Source: an uncultured Anaerolineae bacterium
Lineage (GTDB): Bacteria > Chloroflexota > Anaerolineae > Aggregatilineales > Phototrophicaceae
Length of the DNA: 64,000 bases
NCBI GenBank assembly: GCA_937922795.1
Contig: CALAJK010000010.1
Coordinates: 1-64,000, forward strand
Direction: 5' to 3'
The notes under the pieces are model-generated. The model did no database searches and was not told the origin of the DNA. It saw only the letters and a list, made by a program, of their open reading frames with translations. A program made the translations under genes and the position numbers. This document shows positions 43,201 through 51,000 of the stretch, piece after piece (the stretch's first letter is position 1; the number at the start of each line of letters is the position of its first letter).

Positions 43201-46200
43201 GGACGCGACCGGGATCTCCTCCACTTCCCAAGTCCAAGTGGTACGGCCGGCCTCATCTTCTTCCTGCACGCTCGACCAGCGGCGCTCCACGACTTCTAGG
43301 TCGAGCGTCTGGCCGGCGACGCCCTGGCTGTCCCAATCCACGGCGATCAGGTCAAAGCTGACTTCCTGGCCGGCCGTGCCGACATACGTTTGCGGGCGCG
43401 CGCCGACGTAGATCAACCCTTTGTGAACGACGACGTCGGCGCGTCCGGCCACTACCTGCTGGCTTTCATCGGTGACCACCGCCTCCACTGTGAAGACCTG
43501 ACTTTCGGTCGAGTCTTTCAGCTCCGCCGGTATTTCGATCACGAGCTTGCCCTGGCCGTCGGTCGTGCCGGAGCCGCTGGCGATCTCCTGGCCGCCGCCG
43601 CCGTAGAACTCGCTGGGACCGCCGTCGTAGTCGTAGTCGGCGAAGTCATAATAGCCGGGGCCTTTGAAGTCGAAGCTGTAGGGGTTGGCGACGACGTTGT
43701 AGTTCACCTCAGCATTCGACACCGCGCCGCCGAAGAAGTAGCGGCTTTCGAGCGTCAGCCGTATCGTATCTCCCTGCGCCACCGCGCTGGCTTCTGGCGT
43801 CAGGTTCACCTGAAACTCCGGCAGGCGGAATTCAGCCACGCCGAAGCCGACTGAGCCGTAGGTGCGGCCGTAATCCATCATATCATCATCGGCCGTGGTC
43901 GCCTCGATGCGGTAATAGCCCAACGGCACGTCGTCGCCCAGCGTGAGCTGACCGCTGAACGTGCCGAAGGGCGACAGCGGCAGCATGTCCTCAAAGACGA
44001 TGTCGCCATTGGCGTCGTAAATGCTGACCGGCACGGCGTCGAACTCAGGCGGCGTGTACGTCACGTCGTCGCGCGCCCGCACCACGCCGCGGAAGTAGAC
44101 CGGCTGGCCCGGCCGGTAGATCGGCCGGTCGGTATACACGTAAATGCGGTGCGTTTCCGGGTAGAAATCGTAGTTCTGGCCGAACTGGTAAGGCTCGATG
44201 CCGTTCGACCACTCGCTGAACCCCATACCGAAATCGGTCTCGGTGCGCAGCACCGCCAGCACCGGCTGGTACAGGTTGTCCACGCGCGGGATGGTCACAC
44301 GCGCCAAGCCGTTGGCGTCGGTGCGGGCGCTGGCGAGCGGCCTGTAGCTGGAGTCATAGATCTGAATCGGAGCCCCAGCGATGGGCTGGCCGGTCTGCGC
44401 GTCGGTGGCCCAGATCAGCACGCCGTCAATCATGTACTTCATCGTCAGGTTGGCCGTTGAGACCAGCATGAAGTGCGAATAGGGCTCGCCACGGCTCACC
44501 TCCGGCGACGCTACGCGCAGCAGGTACACCCCCGGCGGCAGCGGCCCGCCATCTTCGCTCGGCACAGTGACGGGCGTCTCGTCGCTCCGCAGCAGCAGGT
44601 CGAGGAAGTACTCGTCGCCCACGCCTTCGGCCACCCAGGCCTGGCGGTCATCGCGCAGGCGGACTTCCCACCACAGCACGCCGTCCACACAGGCTGGCCC
44701 GCCCACCACCGGCAGCCGGTAGGTGCGGTACAGCAGCGCCAAGACTTCGCCATTCGGCGGCGCTGAGCGCGCGCGCACTGGGTCGGGGTCGGTGATGACC
44801 ACCGCCGTGTCGCCCACCTTCAGCCGGCTGGGGAGCGCGCCGGGGCATTCGGGCGCAGAAGCTGCGATCCGCCCCAGGTCGAGCAGTTCATAGCGGCGCT
44901 GGTTGAGCGGGCTTTCCACGTCCATTCGCCAGCGGCGCAGCAGCCCGGCCTCATCTGGGACGAACCGGTACGTCGGACTGTAAGTATTTCGCGCCAGCGC
45001 TTGAGAAAACGCATCCAGCGAGACCGAATACAATTCCAGATTCAGGGTGTTCAGGTTGCGATGCCGCAGGAACACCTGGGTCGCGGCATTGCGGGCGTTG
45101 TAGAAACCCACTTCGCCCGGCGTCTCCAGGATGATCTCCGGGTCGTAAGCGCGGGTGGTGTAGGTGACCACCCGCCGTTCCTGGATGACGTTACCGTAGA
45201 CATCCGCCATGCCGGGCACGATGGTGATGGTATAGGTCGTGCTCGGCTCCACCGGGAAGTTCAGGTAGTAGCTGTAGTCCCAACTGCTGTAGTAAGCGTC
45301 CGGATCGCGCCAGGGTTTGGGCTCAATGGTGACTTTATCCGCCAGCGTCTTGATATCCATCGGCGAGGCGAAGTAGATGGTGAAACTGCCCCACGGGTAG
45401 ACATCGCTGGCGCCGTCCGCCGGATCTGTGCCGATGATGGCCGGCAGCGGCACGGTGGCGAATCGCCAGTTCGTGAAGCCCGTCAGCGGCGCGCCGCCGC
45501 CCGCCGACATCACGCCCGCGTCGAAGCCCGCCTCATAGACTGAGGCGATCTGTAAATTAGCGTCAGGCTTAAACCGGAAACCCGCCCCATCCTCAGCCCA
45601 CTCAAAGCGCCCTGGCACGCTGGCGGTTTCGCCCTGGAGGCGCAGATAGAAGTTCGCCTCGACGCTGGCGCGATCCATCGGCTGATTGAAGCGCACCTGG
45701 ACAGCGGCATCCAGCCTCACCGAGTCAGACTGAGGCTCCGGAAAGGTCTCGCTTACTGCTGGCTCCACCGTCGTGAACGACCACCGGACTGGCTCAGCCA
45801 GCACCGCGCCGTCCAGCGCTTCCAGTCCCGCGTTCACTGTGACCGTGTAGGTCGTGCCGCCGGCCAGCGCCGGCTGGGGACGGAACAGATAGATAGAGGT
45901 GTTGAGCCACTCGCCCCGCCCCGCCACAGCCGGCTCCAAGGTGATGGGCGAGGGCAGCGACGCCCCTTCTTCAACTGTCACCAGCGGCACGACTGGCCGG
46001 TTGAAGATGACGGTGATGACCGCGTCCGTCTCTATCCCCCTGGAGCCGTCAGCCGGCAGCACATCCGAGACGCCGAGATAGCCGACCGTCTGAAATTGCA
46101 GCGTCAGCGGCTCCAGCAGGCCGCCGCCGTCCTGGCTGCGCAGCCCCGCTCCCAACGCAAGCGTATAAGCCGTCCCACGCTGGTAGAGTTCGCCTGGCTT

Positions 46201-46464
46201 AAAACTCAGGGACCGCTCTGCCGCGTCACATACGACTTCGCCGGCCACCGGCGGCGTGATCGCCAGGCTGCTGATCGCCGTGCCGCAGTCCACTGGCCGG
46301 TCAAAATACAGGGTGATCGCCTCTTGCAGCCCTAGTTCTTGGCCGACAAAAGGCATCGTATCGACCAATTGCAGCGGCAGCCCCGTGGGCTGCGCCGCAT
46401 CCTGGGCAGCCAAACCCGACGCGCTGAGCAGCAGCGTCAGCGCAATGAGCATCAAACGACGCAT
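40249..46464 (-). CDS. secreted alpha-2-macroglobulin family protein
   Basis: A 2071-residue protein with a signal peptide (LMLIALTLLLSASGLAAQ). Bacterial Ig-like repeats (about 30-430) are followed by macroglobulin domains (about 600-1300). A Gly-rich linker (GGGGGGEGG) then leads into the ANATO-free alpha-2-macroglobulin domain, the thioester domain and receptor-binding-like domain. The thioester CIEQ is intact at C1585-Q1588 (41701-41712), so it can trap proteases covalently. The usual partner penicillin-binding protein 1C is absent. The frame extends to 47016 but the ATG at 46464, with GGAGG 10 bases upstream and the signal peptide, is clearly the start. Confidence 0.93.
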   Translation of the reverse strand: MRRLMLIALTLLLSASGLAAQDAAQPTGLPLQLVDTMPFVGQELGLQEAITLYFDRPVDCGTAISSLAITPPVAGEVVCDAAERSLSFKPGELYQRGTAYTLALGAGLRSQDGGGLLEPLTLQFQTVGYLGVSDVLPADGSRGIETDAVITVIFNRPVVPLVTVEEGASLPSPITLEPAVAGRGEWLNTSIYLFRPQPALAGGTTYTVTVNAGLEALDGAVLAEPVRWSFTTVEPAVSETFPEPQSDSVRLDAAVQVRFNQPMDRASVEANFYLRLQGETASVPGRFEWAEDGAGFRFKPDANLQIASVYEAGFDAGVMSAGGGAPLTGFTNWRFATVPLPAIIGTDPADGASDVYPWGSFTIYFASPMDIKTLADKVTIEPKPWRDPDAYYSSWDYSYYLNFPVEPSTTYTITIVPGMADVYGNVIQERRVVTYTTRAYDPEIILETPGEVGFYNARNAATQVFLRHRNLNTLNLELYSVSLDAFSQALARNTYSPTYRFVPDEAGLLRRWRMDVESPLNQRRYELLDLGRIAASAPECPGALPSRLKVGDTAVVITDPDPVRARSAPPNGEVLALLYRTYRLPVVGGPACVDGVLWWEVRLRDDRQAWVAEGVGDEYFLDLLLRSDETPVTVPSEDGGPLPPGVYLLRVASPEVSRGEPYSHFMLVSTANLTMKYMIDGVLIWATDAQTGQPIAGAPIQIYDSSYRPLASARTDANGLARVTIPRVDNLYQPVLAVLRTETDFGMGFSEWSNGIEPYQFGQNYDFYPETHRIYVYTDRPIYRPGQPVYFRGVVRARDDVTYTPPEFDAVPVSIYDANGDIVFEDMLPLSPFGTFSGQLTLGDDVPLGYYRIEATTADDDMMDYGRTYGSVGFGVAEFRLPEFQVNLTPEASAVAQGDTIRLTLESRYFFGGAVSNAEVNYNVVANPYSFDFKGPGYYDFADYDYDGGPSEFYGGGGQEIASGSGTTDGQGKLVIEIPAELKDSTESQVFTVEAVVTDESQQVVAGRADVVVHKGLIYVGARPQTYVGTAGQEVSFDLIAVDWDSQGVAGQTLDLEVVERRWSSVQEEDEAGRTTWTWEVEEIPVASGQATTGADGKTTFSFTPPNGGIFKLKVSSRDARGNQVVASTTLWVASEEYVSWRQQNSNRIDLIASQQDYRIGETAEILITSPWQGTAEALITVERGDVLKAERVTLDSNSYVYRLPITEDFAPNVFVSAMLVKGVDENNPVAAFRMGIVQLGVETTRKEITIAITPDREQAGPRETVTYTVRTTDYTGRPVQAEVGVGLTDLASLSIAEPNSPPLLRFFYGQQGLSVRTTTPLTINVDQLTQTVLDTIKGGGGGGGEGGIFDIRQDFVDTAYWNAALVTGADGQATFQVTLPDNLTTWRLDARAVTRGDDGLTLVGQTTFDLISTKPLLIRPVTPRFLVVGDQVTLAAVVNNNTGQEMPVEVTLQGVGVTPVGSSTQTFTIPSGGRQRVEWPVTVQDVPNVDLTFFANGNRGAFTDASKPPLGRGDSRLLPVYKYEAPETVGTGGVLRAGGSRTEAIVLPRRFDVTQGDLTVRLNPSLASATLDGLDYLRNYPHQCIEQTVSRFLPNIMTYRALERLGVANAELKANLDTAVNFALQRLYAQQKADGGWGWFVQDRSNPLTTAYALIGLTEARDAGFAVSENVINRAQNYLRTTFVTPAPSVDTWRLNRQAFVLYALARSGAGDVARTAALFDSRARLDLYAKAFLALALHRINPNDTSRTDVLVSDLINRASLSATGAHWEEDERDWWNWNTDTRTTAIILDALVTLRPQSDLLPNVVRWLMVARTADAWETTQETAWAVMALTDWMVTTGELQPAYAYSAALNGQKLAEGQATPDTVRDAQVLKVQVAQLLADQANALVIGRTDGPGVLYYTAHLRAFLPVSAIEPLNRGLIVERRYVMPGKDTPVTEARVGDLVQVRLTVIAPTALHYVVIEDPIPAGTEGVNPELQTEQQIGTRPGLDLDDPLSRGWGWWWFSNIEFRDEKVVLYSTYLPAGTYEYVYTIRAGLPGVYNVIPPTGQEFYFPEVYGRGAGSTFTVLPAE

Positions 46465-46521
46465 ATTCCACGTCCTCCTTGAACGTAGCAAACCGCCTGT
46501 GGCGTAGTTCTGGTTACACTC

Positions 46522-46527
46522 ATTATA
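46522..46527 (-). promoter_or_regulatory. -10 element of the alpha-2-macroglobulin gene
   Basis: TATAAT on the minus strand about 58 bases before the start codon. The -35 region is T-rich (TTTCGC-like) at 17 bases, a weak match. Confidence 0.5.
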
Positions 46528-46601
46528 GAGCAGGCGGCAGTCTGGCGAAAACCGCTTGATCAGCGCTCGCCTGACGGGCGCCTTACGCTGCCGTGGGCGG
46601 C

Positions 46602-47234
46602 TCAGAAGAACCGGATGTGGGTGATGGACAGGCCGAAGAAATCTTTGAAGACCTGCCAGTGCAGCGCCGCCAGTTCTCGCAGGACGGCGATGCTCAATTC
46701 CAGGATGCCGGGCGACATCTCCCGCGCCGGGCTGGGGTAGACGCGCAGCCCACGGCTTTCGAAGATCCAGTTCGCGCGGAACAGATGAAACGTATCGGTG
46801 ACCAGGACGGCCGTCTGCCAGCCGTTCTGCCGCATGACCTCCCGCGCCTCTAGGGCGTTTTCTTCGGTGCTGCGGCTCTGATCTTCCTGTACGATGGCCG
46901 CTTCCGGCACGCCCTGGCCGCGCAGGATTTCGGCGCAGGCGTCGGCCTCGGTGCGCGTCGCCCGGCCCGGCAGCCCGCCGGTGCACAGAATCACGGCGGC
47001 CATCCCCTGCCGCCACAGGTTGGCGGCGTGTGTCGCCCGCCGGACGAGCGCCGGGCCGGGCTGGTTATCCGGCGGCAGCCCCGCCCCCAGCACGATGATC
47101 ACATCCGCCGGCTGCGCCCGATCCTGCTGGCCATACCCCAGGATGACGATCGCCAGCGCCGCCAGCGCGATCGTCCATGCCGCCAGCGCGATCCGCACCC
47201 AGCGCAGCCGGCGGCAGCGCCTCATCACGTTCAA
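46602..47234 (-). CDS. YdcF/ElyC/SanA-type DUF218 membrane protein
   Basis: A 210-residue protein with one N-terminal membrane helix (about 14-34) and a DUF218 domain. It has DVIIVLGAGLPPDNQPGPALVRR, ILCTGGL, SRSTEENALEA and VLVTDTFHLFRANWIF. E. coli relatives ElyC and SanA act in envelope integrity and cell-wall precursor handling. It overlaps the preceding gene by 4 bases (ATGA). An envelope role suits the neighbouring protease-trapping alpha-2-macroglobulin. Confidence 0.88.
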   Translation of the reverse strand: MNVMRRCRRLRWVRIALAAWTIALAALAIVILGYGQQDRAQPADVIIVLGAGLPPDNQPGPALVRRATHAANLWRQGMAAVILCTGGLPGRATRTEADACAEILRGQGVPEAAIVQEDQSRSTEENALEAREVMRQNGWQTAVLVTDTFHLFRANWIFESRGLRVYPSPAREMSPGILELSIAVLRELAALHWQVFKDFFGLSITHIRFF

Positions 47235-47773
47235 TGCCGGATATCATCCGGCGAGGGCGAGAAATCATCCAGCGCATCCTCTACCGTCACCTTGCCCACC
47301 ATCCAGCCGTCAATCGCCCCCAGGCGGATGCGCATGATTGGGAATTGGCTGGCGGCGAAGCTGGTGGTCGGCTGCGGCTGGAGCACCATCGGGTCTTTGA
47401 GATGCAGATGCCGCACTAGCAGATAGGGTGGCTCGGTCGATTCCTGCTGTTCTTCCCCCTCAGCCTCATTCGCCAGGCCGTCGTCCTCGACCAAGCCGGT
47501 GAAATCGAAAAGCTCCTCAGCCATTCGCAGGTCTTCGGCTGTGGGATTGGCGAACGATTTGCGCGCCTGCTGCTTGAACAGCCGGCTCAAGGATTGTAGA
47601 TATTCCTGTTCGCTCACCAGCGTGCCAGTGATGACCAGGCCGTGCAGGAACAGGGTGATGCCTAGGTGCATCCCGCCGCGGTTCACCAGGCCGGACACCA
47701 GGTCAGCCAGCAGGAAGTCCGGCTCTAACCAATAACTGCTCTCACTCCCCATCAAGCCATCATCACCCAACAT
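47231..47773 (-). CDS. small protein resembling gas vesicle accessory protein GvpU
   Basis: A 180-residue soluble protein. The region FLLADLVSGLVNRGGMHLGITLFLHGLVITGTLVSEQEYL (about 20-60) resembles GvpU-like proteins, which share a short beta sheet and the ITGTLVS pattern. An acidic stretch (EEQQ region, about 105-112) and a beta-rich C-terminal half follow. No gas vesicle structural gene (gvpA) is in the window, so a vesicle role is not supported; unknown function is the safest label. The start ATG at 47773 follows AAGGA. Confidence 0.55.
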   Translation of the reverse strand: MLGDDGLMGSESSYWLEPDFLLADLVSGLVNRGGMHLGITLFLHGLVITGTLVSEQEYLQSLSRLFKQQARKSFANPTAEDLRMAEELFDFTGLVEDDGLANEAEGEEQQESTEPPYLLVRHLHLKDPMVLQPQPTTSFAASQFPIMRIRLGAIDGWMVGKVTVEDALDDFSPSPDDIRH

Positions 47774-48091
47774 GCTGACCGATCCTTTTCCGCAGTACGC
47801 TGTCTATCTCCAGCCTCAAGCTGAGCGACGGTATTATAACGGCGCAGCCAGTGCGAGGGTAGCGCCGGCTGGCGCAAGGGCAAACACATCCGCATCAACG
47901 AAAAGATCGTCGGGGCGTATTGGCGGTGTGCGCCCGACGCAGCGTGGATGTGATATTTGTGATATTTCTGGACAGCTCCGAGCGGCCGGGCGCAAGATAG
48001 CCAACCTTAATCAAAAGGCAGCGGGTTTTTCATCCCGCTGCCTCCGATCGCTTATCGCGGCGATGCCGCCGCTCAGACAGCGCCCGCCGCC
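47774..48091. other. 318-base gap downstream of nrdJ
   Basis: No gene. It holds the nrdJ terminator (48017-48042) and a minus-strand TATAAT (47833-47838) that is the likely -10 of the GvpU-like operon, with no good -35 box. The rest shows nothing recognisable. Confidence 0.5.
48017..48042 (-). terminator. intrinsic terminator of nrdJ
   Basis: GGCAGCGGG and CCCGCTGCC form a 9-bp perfect stem with an 8-base loop. On the minus strand TTTTGATT follows. Confidence 0.8.
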
Positions 48092-51000
48092 TCAGCACTC
48101 GCTGTAGCCGCAGGTCAGGCATTTGCGGCAGCCCTCCACCCGCACCAACGACACCGTGCCGCACGCGGGGCACATGTCAGCGCCGGAGATCGGCCCAGCA
48201 TCCAGGGCTGGCGATGGCGAAGCGTGTGTCTGCCCATTGCCCAGCGGCAGCCCCAACTGCTGCGCCTGATTCTGGGGGAAGTACTGCTCCAGCAGCGCGC
48301 CGGCCACGGCATCCGGCAGCGACGTGACCCGCGACGCCCCCATGCCGACCGAGCGCGTGCCGCCGATGCCTTGAAGCTGATCGATGATCAGTTTGAGCAT
48401 CTCCATGCGGTTCTGGGGCGCTGTCGTGCGCAGCTGCAATGACAGCATCCGCCCCAAACCTTCCGCGTCGGCCTGCAGGTCGCTGCCCGCCTTGCCCACT
48501 GTGATGAACACCTCGAACGGGTTGCCGTGCTCGTCGCTGTTCATGGTGATGTAGGCGGTTCCGAACGGCGTCTTGCGGCTGACCGTGACCCCGGCCAACC
48601 GTTTGGGCCGCGGGTACACTCGGTGCGGCGTCGCCACCTGCTCCACCGACTGGCTGGCGGTCAGATCGCCGTTGGCGCTGGTCTTCGCGCCCGCGTCCTT
48701 GCTTTCGGCGGGCGCGTCCGTCTTCAACATCAGCACCTGCTCGTCGCGGCTGCCATCGCGGTAGATCGTGCCGCCTTTGCAGCCCAGCTCGTACATGTAC
48801 TCGTAGAGCGCGCGCACCTGCTCCACCGTGTAGTGGCGAGGCACATTACAGGTTTTGGAGATGCTCGAATCGACCCAACGCTGGATGGCCGCCTGCACCC
48901 GCACGTGCTCCTCAGGCGATAGATCCATGGCCGTCACGAAGTAATCGGGCAGTTGGGTCGCGCCCGGATGCGCCTCAAACCACTCTTTGACCAGCGGCAC
49001 TTGTTCTTCATGCAAGCCCAAGCGGCTCTTACGGTAGTACACCCACGAGAAGAACGGTTCGATGCCAGTGGAGGTGTTGACCATCGTGCCGGTGGTCCCC
49101 GTCGGGGCCTGCGTCGTCAGCGTAACGTTGCGGATGCCGTACTGCCGCACCTTCTCCCGGATATCTTCCGGCATCGTCCGCATGAAGCCGCTGTTCAGGA
49201 ACTTCTCGGCGTCGAATTTGGGGAACGGCCCCTTTTCGCGCGCCAGCTCGATCGAGGTCTCGTAGATGGCGCGCGCCAGAAAGCCGTACAGCTTATCGAT
49301 GAACTGCACCGACTCCTCGCTGCCGTAGCGAATGCCGAGGCGGATCATCAGCTCCGCCAGCCCCATGTTGTTCAAGCCGACGCGCCGTTCGCTCAACTGC
49401 TGCTTGCGGTTTTCCTCGAAGAAGTACAGCGTGCTGTCGATCACGTTGTCCAAGAAACGGGTCGCATAGCGCGCCGTCCGGTCGAGCGTCTCCCAGTCCA
49501 CATCGTGCTTTTCGGCGTCGTAGAAACGCGCCAGGTTGATCGCGCCCAGGTTGCAGACCCCGAACGCCGGCAGACCCTGCTCGCCGCAGTTGTGAACCAC
49601 GAGGCTGTTGGCGACGAACGAATGCGTCAGCGGCTCGGTCAGATCAAACACGTCCTCAAAGCCGTCTTCGGTGACAGCTTCCACCGTCGCCAGGAAATCT
49701 TCGCCGTGGGAACCGCCTTCGCCGCGCGCGACGTAATCCGCCAGCGCCGCCTGTTTATAGTCCGCCAGGAATCCGATTTCATCGGCAAAGGCGGCCAGGT
49801 TGGCTTGGCCGATCACCAGTTCATGCTGCGCCTGGCGCCAATCCTCCTGAGGGCTGCGTTCGGCATCGGGCAACTGCCGACAGTCGGCCTGGCTGCGACA
49901 GATCCGGCTGGCAATGCCGAAATTAGCCAGAAGCTGCTGCACGCCTTCCAGCAGCTCGACGACATCCGCCGTCAGACGGATGCTGCCGCCCTCCTGGAAA
50001 CTGCCATCTGCCGTGAACAAGGCCTGCAGGAAGCCGCGCTGCATCGCTTCCGATCCCCGGAAAACCGCCTCAGGCACCCGGCGCCTGCTGTCGGCCAGGC
50101 CATAGTCAGCGGCGATCTGGAATGACTGGGCTGAATTGACGCGCGCTTCATCAAGGGTGGCGACCCGGCCAACGCCGGCCGCGTAGGCGCGTTGGGTGGC
50201 CGTGAGCGGCGCGACCCGCGCGTTCACATGCTCGGCGAACGCCGAAGCCAGCGCCTGGTTCGCCTCGCCGGAGGATGGCAGCGCGACCGCATCCCGCTCA
50301 ACCGCACGGCCGGATGCCAGCCAGCCCAGCGCCCGCCCCAGTTCAAGCGAACCCTCGACGCCAAAACCGCCCTTGCGGTTCAGGACGTGAACCTTATCGC
50401 CGGGCCGCAGGTCGCTCAGCGCCACCCAACCGTTCGGCGTCATGAAGCGGTGATCGGCCGTGGCGCGGACGTAGTAGCCTTCTTGGGTCTGCAGGCGATA
50501 AACCGGCTTCCTGCCGGTCATGAACACGCGGCTGGAGGGCGCTGTCGCGGCGGGCAGGCCGAAGCGGCGGTCAACCGTCACCTCAAAGGCAGTTTCATCC
50601 TCAAACAATTCGCGGGCGGTGACCAACCCCTTGTCGGTGTAGATGCGGGTATCGCCCGTGACGCACGGGTTGGTGCAGATGATGGGCGCATAGTACCAAC
50701 TGTTGGACATCTTGTTGTAGCGCTCGCGGAAGAACACGCCCGGCTCGGCGCTGGCCCAGGCGCTCTCGATGATGGCATCCCACACCTGCCGCGCCTTGAC
50801 CGTGCGGTAGTGAATCACCCGCCGGCCATCGGCCATCCACTTGTCCAGATCGCCGTCCCACACATCGTCATAATCCGGATAGCTGGTGTCGGGGAACATC
50901 AACTCCCAGTCGCCGTCCGCCTTGACGGCCTCCATAAACCGGTCCGAGACGCCGACGCTGATGTTGGCGTTGGTGATCTGGCCCATGCGGCGCTTGCTGT

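Noticed and set aside
46465-47016. N-terminal extension of the alpha-2-macroglobulin frame
   Set aside because: The extra 184 codons are Arg/Gly-rich and overlap the DUF218 gene; a good ribosome-binding site and signal peptide mark the ATG at 46464.
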